From NCBI GenBank assembly GCA_964373855.1, contig CAYJWL010000004.1, positions 1 through 45,390 on the forward strand: DNA of 45,390 nucleotides, read 5' to 3'. Position 1 is the stretch's first letter. Every line of letters begins with the position of its first letter. The DNA is from CAYJWL01 sp964373855 (lineage in GTDB: Bacteria > Patescibacteriota > Andersenbacteria > UBA10190). Under the pieces are notes generated by a model. It searched no databases, was not told the DNA's origin, and saw only the letters and a program-made list of their open reading frames with translations. The position numbers were made by a program, and so were the translations under genes. Below, piece after piece: positions 24,029 to 32,210 of the stretch.

Positions 24029-24529
24029 ATGTCTGGACGAATAAAAGTCGTATTACTTGAAGACGTGGCGGCACTCGGCCAAGCCGGGGAGGTCGTGAGT
24101 GTGTCAGAGGGATACGCGCGTAATGCTCTTTTCCCCGAAGGCAAAGCGGCGCTTGCCACGGAGAACATTCAACGCCGGCAGAGTGAGCAAGCAGCCATTC
24201 ACCAGGCAAAGGAGAAGGCAGGCTTAGCAGCGCTTCAAGCCACGGCGGAAAAGCTTGATGGCACTGAACTGGCGATTGGCGCGCGGGTGAAAAAAGAAGA
24301 CCGGCTCTTTGGCCATATTTCAGCCAAGCAAATCGCCAGCGAGCTGAATGCACAAGCTGGTCTTCAGATAAAGCCCAGCGCGATTGTTATGAAGGAATCG
24401 ATTCAGAAGATCGGCTCCTACCCGGTAACGGTGAGGCTCTCACCGGAAGTTGAATTCGACGTCCAGGTAACGGTCACGGCGGCACCCGGCACAAAGGGAT
24501 CCGCCAAGTCAGAGCCAGAAGAAGGATAA
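24029..24529 (+). CDS. rplI: 50S ribosomal protein L9
   Basis: A 166-residue L9, about 15-18 longer than usual because of a Lys/Ser/Glu tail. The N-terminal domain has the signature KVVLLEDVAALGQAGEVVSVSEGYARN, then the long connecting helix and the C-terminal domain ending EVEFDVQVTVTAA. Some candidate-phyla bacteria lack L9, so its presence is informative for placement. The start at 24029 is preferred over an upstream in-frame one because of homology and an extended -10 (TGGTATCCT) ending 7 nt before it. Confidence 0.95.
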   Translation: MSGRIKVVLLEDVAALGQAGEVVSVSEGYARNALFPEGKAALATENIQRRQSEQAAIHQAKEKAGLAALQATAEKLDGTELAIGARVKKEDRLFGHISAKQIASELNAQAGLQIKPSAIVMKESIQKIGSYPVTVRLSPEVEFDVQVTVTAAPGTKGSAKSEPEEG

Positions 24530-24565
24530 AAAAGATAGGTAATTAGTGAGAAACGTAACCAAAAT

Positions 24566-26197
24566 ATGACGGAAAAAAAGAAGCCCAAGTATATCTTTGT
24601 CACTGGCGGCGTGCTGTCCGGACTGGGAAAGGGGATTACCTCGGCCTCGATCGGCAATATCCTCAAGGAGCGCGGCCTGGCAGTTAATATGCAGAAGTTC
24701 GATCAATATATTAATGTAGACGCCGGCACTTTGAACCCGGCGGAGCACGGAGAAGTGTTTGTGACAGACGATGGGGCGGAAACGGATCTTGACCTGGGAC
24801 ATTATGAGCGTTTCCTTGATCAGAATCTGAAGGAGGATTCCTCCGTAATGACGGGGGACATATATCGGGAAGTGATTAACCGGGAGAGACGGGGCGATTA
24901 TCTCGGCAAAACTGTTCAAGTCATCCCACACTTAACTGATGAGGTTAAGCGGCGCGCCACGCAAGCTGCCCTCCGCAACAGATACGACGTGCACATTGTA
25001 GAGATCGGCGGGACGGTGGGCGATGTGGAAGGATTTCATTTTTTGGAGGCGGCCAGGCAGATGGCCCTTGATGAAGGCGCAGCAAATGTTTTGTACGTTC
25101 ATGTTGTTTTTCTTCCCTATCTGAAAGCTTCAGACGAGGTTAAAACGAAGCCGGCGCAGAATAGCGTTCGGGCACTGCGCAGTATTGGGATTCAGCCGGA
25201 AATAATTATCGCCCGCGCCGATCAGCCGGTTGATGAAGGCTCTATCCGTAAACTCTCCCTCTATTCTAATGTCGAACCGGAGGCCATCCTGCCTTTGGAA
25301 ACTGTCAACAGCGTGTACGAGGTTCCGCTAATAATGGAGAAGCATAAACTGGATGAGGTTATTATGAAAAAGCTGGAGCTGGCGCCGCGCAAGCGAATCA
25401 ATGGTAATTGGGAACGGCTGGTGAACCAGATTAAGCGGCCAAAATCTAAAGTTTCGATTGCGGTGGTTGGCAAATACACCTCCATGCTTGATACCTACAC
25501 CAGTTTAGTGGAGGCCTTGAAGGCAGCGGCCTGGCAGAAAAACCGGGATTTGGACATTAGATGGGTTGATGCCGAGGAGCTGGAAAATAGCCAAGATCTG
25601 GCTGTTGTGTTTGCGGGTATTAAAGGGATTGTTGTGCCCGGTGGATTTGGTGTGCGGGGGACAGAGGGCAAAATCCGTGCCATCCAGTATGCCCGCGAGC
25701 AAAAGGTGCCCTATCTGGGATTGTGCCTGGGAATGCAGTTGGCTGTGATTGAATTTGCCCGGCATGTCGCCGGAATTAAACAAGCAACCAGCCAGGAATT
25801 TATTGATGAGGGGGATCAAAGCAAGCATCGCTTACGCGGCTGCGTGATTCACATCATGCCGGAGCAGAAGGCAATAACAGATAAGGGTGGTACCATGCGG
25901 CTGGGCGGATGGGATTGTGTTGTCAGCAAAGATTCATTCACGGGTCGTGCCTATGGCCAGCGAAAAATCCGCGAGCGGCACAGACATCGGTATGAGTTCA
26001 ATAATGATTTCCGGCAGAAACTCACCGCGGCGGGATTGCGCCTAGCCGGCACAACTCTGGACAAAAATTTGGTCGAGGTGATAGAAGTAGCTGATCACCC
26101 CTGGTTTGTCGGCGTGCAATTTCACCCGGAATTTACCTCACGACCCCTGAGCGGACACCCGCTTTTTAACGCCTTTATTAGCGCCGCCACGGCATAG
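24566..26197 (+). CDS. pyrG: CTP synthase
   Basis: A 543-residue enzyme making CTP from UTP, ATP and glutamine. The synthetase domain (1 to about 270) opens with FVTGGVLSGLGKGIT and has the KFDQYINVDAGT region. The class I glutamine amidotransferase domain (about 290-540) has the nucleophile Cys387 in GLCLGMQ and the His520/Glu522 pair in FHPEF. Length and all motifs are normal. It lies 36 bp after rplI and is probably cotranscribed. It supplies CTP next to the nrdAB genes found further along. Confidence 0.98.
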   Translation: MTEKKKPKYIFVTGGVLSGLGKGITSASIGNILKERGLAVNMQKFDQYINVDAGTLNPAEHGEVFVTDDGAETDLDLGHYERFLDQNLKEDSSVMTGDIYREVINRERRGDYLGKTVQVIPHLTDEVKRRATQAALRNRYDVHIVEIGGTVGDVEGFHFLEAARQMALDEGAANVLYVHVVFLPYLKASDEVKTKPAQNSVRALRSIGIQPEIIIARADQPVDEGSIRKLSLYSNVEPEAILPLETVNSVYEVPLIMEKHKLDEVIMKKLELAPRKRINGNWERLVNQIKRPKSKVSIAVVGKYTSMLDTYTSLVEALKAAAWQKNRDLDIRWVDAEELENSQDLAVVFAGIKGIVVPGGFGVRGTEGKIRAIQYAREQKVPYLGLCLGMQLAVIEFARHVAGIKQATSQEFIDEGDQSKHRLRGCVIHIMPEQKAITDKGGTMRLGGWDCVVSKDSFTGRAYGQRKIRERHRHRYEFNNDFRQKLTAAGLRLAGTTLDKNLVEVIEVADHPWFVGVQFHPEFTSRPLSGHPLFNAFISAATA

Positions 26198-26244
26198 CAG
26201 GGGAGTGCTAAAAGCAACGTGCCACTTCCGGCCTCAAGCCGCCG

Positions 26245-26523
26245 CTAGCGACGATTGACGTTGACGTAAATCGAATCTTGCAGTTTACCCGTGAAATTTT
26301 TGACTTTTTTCTGAGCAAAGGCGACGGTGCCGGCCATGGCTGCATACAGGGTATCATCGCCGCCACGACGGACGTTACTGCCCGCTCTATATTTAGTCCC
26401 GCGCTGGCGAATGATGATCTCGCCGGCTCCCACAATCTGGCCGCCATAAACCTTCACGCCCAAGCGCTTGCTGGCTGATTCTCGTCCTAATTGTGTTGAT
26501 CCGCCGGCTTTTCTATGTGCCAT
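26245..26523 (-). CDS. rpmA: 50S ribosomal protein L27
   Basis: A 92-residue L27, which reaches the peptidyl-transferase centre. It starts MAHRKAGGSTQLGRES, matching the usual AHKKAGGSTRNGRDS, with no N-terminal cleavable extension of the Firmicutes type. The start is ATG 26523; longer readings add unrelated residues. TACACT in an extended -10 context (TGG before it) ends 7 nt upstream. It is separated from rplU (6438) by about 20 kb, unlike the usual rplU-rpmA pair, and converges with pyrG. Confidence 0.96.
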   Translation of the reverse strand: MAHRKAGGSTQLGRESASKRLGVKVYGGQIVGAGEIIIRQRGTKYRAGSNVRRGGDDTLYAAMAGTVAFAQKKVKNFTGKLQDSIYVNVNRR

Positions 26524-26598
26524 AGATAAGAGTGTACCAATCCTATCGAATGAAAGGAAAAACGTCAATTCTCTTTTCGGTCGTGTATTATATACGAT
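26524..26598. promoter_or_regulatory. divergent promoter region, rpmA and the Ada-like gene
   Basis: Minus strand: TGGTACACT with TACACT (26536-26531) 7 nt before the rpmA ATG. Plus strand: TATTAT (26586-26591) 7 nt before ATG 26599. Both are leaderless-type spacings. No ribosome-binding sequence is visible for either gene. Confidence 0.5.
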
Positions 26599-27045
26599 AT
26601 GTTTGATGGGACTTCCTGGTGGGTTTTTTTTCAAAAGCACAAGCAATTTCTTAATCAGGCGTTGCTGGGGCTTTTGCTCTTCACCGCGGGCTGGCAAGCG
26701 GGCAGAGTGATGTCGCCGTATTATTCTTCTCAACCAATCATTTTTGAGGATCGGCAATGTGCGGCTTGTTCAGGGTCGGGCGGTACAGTGTCCGAATTGC
26801 AAGCGCTTAAAGACGAAGGGATCGCCAGCCGACGGCCTGCCGCCTCGCCGGCAGTAGCAGCCGCGGCCAGCACGGCACAGGGAGAGTTTGTTGCCAGTAT
26901 TAATTCTGATTTATACCATCATTCCAGTTGTCCGGCTGCTAAGAGGATAAATCCGGAGAATCAGGTGTGGTTTACTACCAATGCAGAAGCAGAGGCGGCT
27001 GGATACTCTCCCAGTCAGTGTGCGAAAGAGAAACTGGGTTTGTGA
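26599..27045 (+). CDS. membrane-anchored protein with Ada-like metal-binding module
   Basis: A 148-residue protein. One membrane segment (about 18-38) is followed by CAACSGSG, an Ala/Pro linker, and a C-terminal module (about 100-145) reading FVASINSDLYHHSSCPAAKRINPENQ and ending AAGYSPSQCAKE. The pattern of Tyr-His-xxx-Cys, Ala-Lys-x-Ile and Gly-Tyr-x-x-x-x-Cys matches the Ada-type zinc-binding repeat also found at the end of some secreted nucleases. It would face outward. It may bind a metal or extracellular nucleic acid; the function is not established. Confidence 0.72.
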   Translation: MFDGTSWWVFFQKHKQFLNQALLGLLLFTAGWQAGRVMSPYYSSQPIIFEDRQCAACSGSGGTVSELQALKDEGIASRRPAASPAVAAAASTAQGEFVASINSDLYHHSSCPAAKRINPENQVWFTTNAEAEAAGYSPSQCAKEKLGL

Positions 27046-27153
27046 GGAGAGAAACTTTACCTCGGCTTTCTAGTATATGACTTGCCTGCCCATTCTGGCG
27101 CAGAGGAGGGGAGTTGTTGGGATGGGGCATCTGCCCGGCAAAGTGCGTACTTA

Positions 27154-27176
27154 AATGACGGGGAAGTCATTTTTTT
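27154..27176 (+). terminator. intrinsic terminator after the Ada-like gene
   Basis: AATGAC (27154-27159), loop GGGGAA, GTCATT (27166-27171), then a run of T to 27176. The stem is short (6 bp) but the T-run is good. It is 109 nt after the stop codon. Confidence 0.65.
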
Positions 27177-27255
27177 CCCAGCAGGTCATGACATTAAATG
27201 TATTCGAAGGCACTTTTTTGACACCAGTACTATTTGTGTTCTTATGTGTGGAAAA

Positions 27256-27582
27256 CTAGTATGGAACCAGGGTACGTCGCAAAAGATATATTGAGCGACG
27301 TTTCGTCTTGCTGCCTTTATTGTTCTGTATAATCTTTTGTCTTGCCTCTGTTACCTTTCCAATCAACCATTGTGTACCGCTCACTCCTCTGACGTACTTC
27401 CCCGCCAAACTATTTTTTTCTCGCCCATCGTGGTAGATATGTACCTGCTCTTGCGTTAATAATGTGAGCCAGCTGTAGGCCAGCTGCTTTATAGATGATA
27501 TAGTTTGCCGTATGACTTTATTAATACATCCCAGGTCATATATGACCTGGGTATGATGATATAGCCCGATTAAATCGCTCAC
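27256..27582 (-). CDS. doubtful hypothetical protein
   Basis: A possible 108-residue protein starting at GTG 27582 and ending near residue composition typical of a real gene (basic, Lys/Arg/Ile rich C-terminus). I recognise no family. It is more AT-rich than its neighbours, lacks a clear ribosome-binding site, and its first 20 codons contain a perfect 22-bp palindrome. It might be a genuine small gene, an eroded gene, or chance. The surrounding 0.8 kb (27046-27869) has no other coding signal. Confidence 0.25.
   Translation of the reverse strand: MSDLIGLYHHTQVIYDLGCINKVIRQTISSIKQLAYSWLTLLTQEQVHIYHDGREKNSLAGKYVRGVSGTQWLIGKVTEARQKIIQNNKGSKTKRRSIYLLRRTLVPY
27530..27551. repeat. perfect 22-bp palindrome
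   Basis: Two 11-bp arms, CCCAGGTCATA and its exact reverse complement, meet with no spacer. A related half-site AGGTCATGAC lies at about 27183. Such a dyad could be an operator for a dimeric regulator. It falls inside the doubtful ORF 27256-27582. Confidence 0.6.
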
Positions 27583-27869
27583 GAGTACCGCAAGACTTCT
27601 TTCAGCTGTAGTCAGCTGTATAGTGTTTGCCCGTCAAGCCATATCACATAGCCAGATCAATGCGGTAGTTTCTTAGGATCTGACTGTCACGAAATGCAGA
27701 CAGGGTTGTGTTGGGTAAGCCACCATCGGCTGACGCGGACAAATGTCGTAAAATGTAACTTTATTTAGTCTAGGCGCTCGCCAGCTTGATACAGCAACGG
27801 CATTGGAGGGTTTTCTTACCTGAAGGTTTTTAAATTGCAGCACATGCTTCGCGGCACCGGCGGCAATAT
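27583..27869. other. 287 nt without a recognisable gene
   Basis: No ORF or RNA signature. A 21-nt CAGCTG-containing unit at 27603-27623 resembles one at 27470-27494 (pattern CAGCTGTAG, then CAGCTG, then TATAG). Nothing else stands out. Confidence 0.4.
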
Positions 27870-28160
27870 TTAGGGAGAGGGCAACAAGGGTACCTGTCCC
27901 CCACTCTCCGTGGTTTCAGTAATCTCGTCGATAACGTCTTGGGTGCGCGGCTGACTTGTTTCAAAGAGGGTTGTCAAGTACCGATAGACAAGGAAAAATA
28001 CTAGGCCGACCACAGCTAAGACAAATAGCCACTTTATACTTTTCAAAAAGATCTTTACGAGGAACACTAGAGCGAGAAATATCACCCCTGCTACTACATA
28101 TCCTACTGGTGTGTGCGGTAACCAAGGAATGATGTACTGCAGGTATGGATCAAGTGTCAT
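27870..28160 (-). CDS. small two-helix membrane protein
   Basis: A 96-residue protein with two adjacent membrane segments (about 17-37 and 42-65) and a hydrophilic acidic tail (RTQDVIDEITETTES). I do not recognise the family. It follows the 41-residue gene 28162-28287 with a 1-nt gap and belongs to the same minus-strand operon as the M23 peptidase. The topology places the tail on one side of the membrane, perhaps as an anchor or accessory for the peptidase. Function unknown. Confidence 0.65.
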   Translation of the reverse strand: MTLDPYLQYIIPWLPHTPVGYVVAGVIFLALVFLVKIFLKSIKWLFVLAVVGLVFFLVYRYLTTLFETSQPRTQDVIDEITETTESGGQVPLLPSP

Positions 28161-28161
28161 T

Positions 28162-28287
28162 TTAATGGCGTTTGCTCATAAACTCTCTCCAGACGAGGCG
28201 GGCAATGTAAAACAGGGCATAAAACGGACCCCAGATCGGCACCAGGGCGTGAACCCACTTTTCAAAGACTGCATCTGGATTAGCCAT
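28162..28287 (-). CDS. 41-residue small membrane protein
   Basis: A short ORF starting at ATG 28287: MANPDAVFEKWVHALV, then WGPFYALFYIARLVW and the tail REFMSKRH. One amphipathic or membrane helix is evident. It lies 3 nt after the M23 peptidase stop and 1 nt before the next start, so tight packing supports translation. No family is recognised. Confidence 0.6.
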   Translation of the reverse strand: MANPDAVFEKWVHALVPIWGPFYALFYIARLVWREFMSKRH

Positions 28288-28290
28288 ATG

Positions 28291-29493
28291 TTATAAAAAC
28301 TGGCGAGGGTTTACTGCCATGTTATTCTGGCGAACCTCGAAATGCAGGTGGGGGCCGGATGATAAACCTGCCCCGCGCGTACCCGGTGCACCACCAGTAT
28401 ACCCTACCGTTGTCCCTCTTGTGATCAGCTGGCCCTCGTTGACGGCAAAACCGGAAACGTGCCCGTAAACAGTAGAAATATTGTCGCCATGTATCACCAA
28501 AATATAGCTATATCCCGGATTGCCCGCATCGTGCGTTCTCGCTACGTATCCGTCTGCGGCGGCATTGATGGGTGTGCCCACGTTGGCCGGTATATCAATG
28601 CCGGAATGAGGCCCGATGAGGCTCTCGTACGGGTATCCCGCGCAGTGAAATTCGCACGACACACCAAATATAGCTTCAATCGGCCACCTAAGCGTGCCGA
28701 CCGACGGCAGGTTTCCAATCCCCTGTTTGCGCAATTCTTCTCGTATGCTGGCGTCAAGGGCAGCAATGGCGGCTTGGGATTCTTTATGAGCTTGTTGCGC
28801 CTGCTTGAGGAGGTCCTGGTATTGCGTTTCCTGCTGGTTGGTGAGCGTAAGAATACGTTGTTTTGCATCGCGCTGCGTCGTGAGCGTCACTTGCTGGCCT
28901 TCCTGGCGCTTCTGCAGCGCGGCCAGCGTTTGCTTAAAATCTTCCAGTTCACGCCGTTTGGTTAAAAGTTCTTGATGGAGTTTCTGGATGGTTACTAAAG
29001 TCTCCTGCCCCCTGTTCTGAAGCTCCTGGACCGTGGCCGATTCATTGATAGCTTCAGAAAATGTGCCGTACTTGAGAAAGACGGTCACGGCTGATTGCTG
29101 GTCAAGGTAATACAGTGAACGGATATGTTCGGCCAACACATCTTTTTGATGAGCTATTTCCTCTTCGCGGGCGACGATATCAGCCTGCACCGCTTCTATT
29201 TCCACATCAGTTTTTTCGATTTCGGCCAGCGTTTGGTCAATCCGCAACTCAATTTCAATGATGTTGTCGTCAATCAGGGAAATCTGATCGGCTAAAGTTC
29301 GCGCCTCTTTCTTTTTCTCCTGTATTTCCTGTTTAAAATTATTGATTTTATCCTCCGTTGTCTGCAAAGCCTTTCTTTTGGCTTCTAATTCGCTACGCAA
29401 TTCCTCAATCGTCTTGGCAAACGTCAAAGTCGGCGCGCCAGAGAGCGCAACCATAACAATAACAAAGGATAGGCGTACGGCTTTTAGATACAT
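28291..29493 (-). CDS. secreted coiled-coil M23 (LytM) endopeptidase
   Basis: A 400-residue exported peptidoglycan hydrolase of the EnvC/PcsB design. Signal peptide about 1-27 (ending TLTFA). A long coiled coil (about 30-255) follows. The LytM domain (about 275-400) has the zinc ligands His and Asp in GPHSGIDIPA and the HLH of GPHLHFEV, plus VYGH. All catalytic residues are present, so it should cleave peptide cross-links. ATG 29493 is chosen because it starts a proper signal peptide; upstream in-frame starts (29523, 29541) add 10-16 polar residues. It heads an operon with two small membrane proteins. Confidence 0.92.
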   Translation of the reverse strand: MYLKAVRLSFVIVMVALSGAPTLTFAKTIEELRSELEAKRKALQTTEDKINNFKQEIQEKKKEARTLADQISLIDDNIIEIELRIDQTLAEIEKTDVEIEAVQADIVAREEEIAHQKDVLAEHIRSLYYLDQQSAVTVFLKYGTFSEAINESATVQELQNRGQETLVTIQKLHQELLTKRRELEDFKQTLAALQKRQEGQQVTLTTQRDAKQRILTLTNQQETQYQDLLKQAQQAHKESQAAIAALDASIREELRKQGIGNLPSVGTLRWPIEAIFGVSCEFHCAGYPYESLIGPHSGIDIPANVGTPINAAADGYVARTHDAGNPGYSYILVIHGDNISTVYGHVSGFAVNEGQLITRGTTVGYTGGAPGTRGAGLSSGPHLHFEVRQNNMAVNPRQFL

Positions 29494-29594
29494 GCAAGAC
29501 AACACTTCCGATTGAGCGCTCATATTATGACACAGCCACAATACCCCAGCAAGAGAGGCGTTTTACTCCATCCCAGCTGCTTATTTTCTGTCCA

Positions 29595-29684
29595 TTACAC
29601 AAACGAAATCATCACCATGCCCAAGGCAATCATAGCTACCAGGATTGCGTATAGAATCTTCGCCCACCGGCGTCGTGCCAACAT
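29595..29684 (-). CDS. 29-residue membrane peptide
   Basis: ATG 29684 opens MLARRRWAKILYAILV, then AMIALGMVMISFV and stop. The basic start and one hydrophobic helix are typical of small membrane proteins. TATATT ends exactly 6 nt upstream of the ATG and overlaps the end of gltX, matching the leaderless pattern elsewhere. It lies alone between gltX and the M23 gene. Confidence 0.5.
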   Translation of the reverse strand: MLARRRWAKILYAILVAMIALGMVMISFV

Positions 29685-29696
29685 AGTACTAATATA

Positions 29697-31037
29697 TTAT
29701 CCGGGAAGCTTCGCCTGCGCCAGACGGAGGCGCCGGATACTTTCTTCTTTACCGATAACGGCAGCCACCTGGAACGGACTAGGAGAATGTTCCCGACCGG
29801 TTAAGGCCACTCTCATGGGCCAAAGGGTATCTCCCCTGCCGAGAGCGTTGGCATCAATCCAATGCAGGAGAAGCTGTTCCAGTTTTTTTTCAGAAAATAG
29901 AGACTCCGGCAGAGTCAATATTTTCCCTGTTAACTGGCCAAGGAGTTCTCTCGTTTCTAGTGCCTTACGTTTCTTCCAAATCAACAGGTCAGCCGCGTAG
30001 CCGGCCTGCCAATCGGGCAGGAAAAAAGCAATCGCTTCGGGCAGCTCGGCCAATGTTCCCACCCGTTGCTGCTCAATTTCCAGCGCCCTGGTTAAACGCT
30101 CACTGTGTTCTACGGACATTCCCGATTTTTGTAAAAAAGGTGTGGCCGCTTGCAAAAGCTGACGGCCGTCCAGTTTTCTCAGGTAGTGCTTGTTCATTGC
30201 GGTCAGTTTTGTTTCAGAAAAGATGGCTCCGCTTTTCTGCACGCCAGCCAGGGAAAATAATTCCGCCAATTCATCGTGGTTAAAGTATTCTCGGTCGTCT
30301 TTTGCGCTCCAGCCCAGCAGCGCCAAATAGTTCAGCATGGCTTCCGGCAGAAATCCCCTATCGCGGTACGCCAGGAGACTGGTTTCACCGCTGCGTTTGG
30401 AAAGTTTCCGGCGCTGGACATCAAGCAAGAGGGGTAAGTGAGCATAGACGGGCTGATTGTAACCAAGTGCCCGCTGAATCAGAATATGCTTGACCGTGTT
30501 GTGAAGATGGTCTTCGCCTCTGATAACATGGGATATCTTCATGGCGGCATCATCAACGACTACCGCCACGTGATAGAGGGGGTCATTAATGGATCGGGCA
30601 ATAATAAAATCTCCGGCAAAACTATTAGTGTGCACCCGTACTTCTCCTCTGATGTCGTCCGGAAACGTAATGGCCTGCGGCTCGACTTTCAACTTGATGG
30701 CCTCTCCTTCTTTATATGCTGCCTTACTGTCCAGGAGTTGCTGAAGTGCTTCCTGGTAGTGCTGCTTGCGTTCTGATTGACGATACGGCCCGTACTCCCC
30801 TCCCACATCAGGTCCTTCGTCCCAGCGCAATCCCAGCCATTCTAGGCCTTCGCTAATATCCAGCTCATACTCCGACTGGGACCGGACCGGATCAGTGTCT
30901 TCAAAGCGCAATATAAAAGTTCCCGCATATCGGCGGGCAAACAGTTCGTTGAAGAGCGCCGCGCGCGCCGTGCCAACATGCAGCCGGCCGGTTGGACTGG
31001 GCGCGATTCTCACTCTTACCGGAGCCGGGTTACCCAT
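29697..31037 (-). CDS. gltX: glutamyl-tRNA synthetase
   Basis: A 446-residue class I synthetase. The HIGH region is APSPTGRLHVGTARAALFN and the KMSKS loop is RRKLSKRSG. The connecting domain lacks the cysteines of zinc-binding GluRS, as in many bacteria. The helical C-terminal anticodon-binding domain is complete. Whether it is discriminating or also charges tRNA-Gln cannot be told here. The first 8 nt overlap the end of the Nudix gene, so the two are coupled. Confidence 0.96.
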   Translation of the reverse strand: MGNPAPVRVRIAPSPTGRLHVGTARAALFNELFARRYAGTFILRFEDTDPVRSQSEYELDISEGLEWLGLRWDEGPDVGGEYGPYRQSERKQHYQEALQQLLDSKAAYKEGEAIKLKVEPQAITFPDDIRGEVRVHTNSFAGDFIIARSINDPLYHVAVVVDDAAMKISHVIRGEDHLHNTVKHILIQRALGYNQPVYAHLPLLLDVQRRKLSKRSGETSLLAYRDRGFLPEAMLNYLALLGWSAKDDREYFNHDELAELFSLAGVQKSGAIFSETKLTAMNKHYLRKLDGRQLLQAATPFLQKSGMSVEHSERLTRALEIEQQRVGTLAELPEAIAFFLPDWQAGYAADLLIWKKRKALETRELLGQLTGKILTLPESLFSEKKLEQLLLHWIDANALGRGDTLWPMRVALTGREHSPSPFQVAAVIGKEESIRRLRLAQAKLPG

Positions 31038-31596
31038 AGAGCAAATTATACAGGGTTTCTTTTTTCTTACGATCGAGCCGCGCTTCCAGTAAAATAATGC
31101 GCAGCATTTTATCGCGCAGGCTGGGGTGGCTGCCTAATGCAAGGAATTCATCGAAGGCAAATGTGCGCAGCTCGATTCTTTCACCGGCATCGGGCGTTGG
31201 CTCGCTCACGCGCCTGAGATTTTTCCCGACAAAGGCATAGACCATCCAGTCCGTCTTAGCGCTTGGGGCATACTCGTGCCAGGGCATAAGTGTACCAATC
31301 TTATAACCCGTTTCTTCAAGAAATTCACGCTTGGCTGCCGCTGCGGGCGTCTCACCTGCCTCCACCCGCCCTCCGGCCGGTGTCAGGACGCCTGAGCGGT
31401 CTGGTTGTTCATCCCATGTCAGCAGAATTTTTTTATTCAGCAGCACGCCGACCGTGTGAACCGCGTCGGCTCTCTTTACCCGTTCAAATGTGGCAGTGGT
31501 GCCATCGTACAGCTCCTGCTTCCACTGCCACACCGAGAATATTTTACCCTGGAAGACCTTCCGGGCATGGTCGGGAATGTGCTCGCTCGATTCCAT
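31030..31596 (-). CDS. Nudix hydrolase (ADP-ribose pyrophosphatase-like)
   Basis: A 188-residue Nudix protein that hydrolyses a nucleoside diphosphate linked to another group. The Nudix box is complete: GGRVEAGE, seven residues, then REFLEETGY (about 75-97). The N-terminal strand region (KVFQGKIFSVWQWKQELYDG) resembles the ADP-sugar pyrophosphatase subgroup. The substrate is not determined. It is followed by gltX with an 8-nt overlap, which suggests cotranscription, though the roles are not obviously linked. Confidence 0.9.
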   Translation of the reverse strand: MESSEHIPDHARKVFQGKIFSVWQWKQELYDGTTATFERVKRADAVHTVGVLLNKKILLTWDEQPDRSGVLTPAGGRVEAGETPAAAAKREFLEETGYKIGTLMPWHEYAPSAKTDWMVYAFVGKNLRRVSEPTPDAGERIELRTFAFDEFLALGSHPSLRDKMLRIILLEARLDRKKKETLYNLLYG

Positions 31597-31688
31597 ATGC
31601 CTCAGTTTGCCCGAAAATCAGCCGAAAAATAATGTTGACAAAACAAGCTCCTTATTACGTTGGGTTTATATCTCCTGACACTGCCACT

Positions 31689-32054
31689 TCAAACTTTCTG
31701 CTCTAGGCGAAGTATCTGACTTTCCAGCCTGACGAGATTTTCTCGCTCAGCTTTCGTGGGTAATGCTAGTTTAATGGCTTCCACATCTACCCGTAATATC
31801 CCGACCTCTTCGAAAGTGGCGTCGAGGGTTGATTGTATGTACGGTATGACCTGCACTACTTCCTGCAACTGGTTAATATCAGCCCGTATATCCGGTATGA
31901 CCTGCACTACTTCCTGCAACTGGTTAATATCAGCTTGCATTTTCGGGATGGGCTGTACAGCCTCATGGACAGCCTTCACTTCATCCAGGATGTTTTCTAA
32001 GAGAGCATTGGTGTAGCCCGCTGAATTTGGATTGTGTTTTATTTTCTTTGTCAT
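31689..32054 (-). CDS. coiled-coil protein with 17-residue repeats
   Basis: A 121-residue cytoplasmic-looking protein, all helical. The middle consists of tandem units of 17 residues of the type ADINQLQEVVQVIPDIR, two nearly identical and one or two degenerate (PIPKMQADINQLQ..). At the DNA level a 41-nt sequence is exactly repeated with a 51-nt period (31843-31883 and 31894-31934). The ends form a heptad coiled coil. Similar proteins vary in repeat number between strains, which is inference here. TAGAAT lies 8 nt before the ATG. Function unknown. Confidence 0.65.
   Translation of the reverse strand: MTKKIKHNPNSAGYTNALLENILDEVKAVHEAVQPIPKMQADINQLQEVVQVIPDIRADINQLQEVVQVIPYIQSTLDATFEEVGILRVDVEAIKLALPTKAERENLVRLESQILRLEQKV
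31843..31934. repeat. 51-nt tandem repeat inside the coiled-coil gene
   Basis: Two exact 41-nt copies starting GGTATGACCTGC at 31843 and 31894, separated by 10 variable bases. The period is a multiple of three, so changes in copy number keep the frame. Confidence 0.9.
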
Positions 32055-32210
32055 TCTCAGTAATTCTATGTCTGTCCAGTAGGCTAATCAAGTGAGCTAA
32101 TGCACTACGCCCTAACTCTCTATCCGCCAAGCAGCGGCCTCCGACTCCGGGGCGCAGGCTTTAAGGAGCAAACCCTGCCGGACTGGCGGGCAACCTGTGT
32201 CCGAGCGCGA

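Noticed and set aside
27082..27294. Plus-strand ORF of about 70 codons after the Ada-like gene
   Set aside because: It needs a TTG start, has no ribosome-binding site, and runs through an intrinsic terminator at 27154-27176.
31843..31934. CRISPR-like direct repeats
   Set aside because: Only two copies, inside a coding frame, with a 10-nt separator; they encode a protein repeat.
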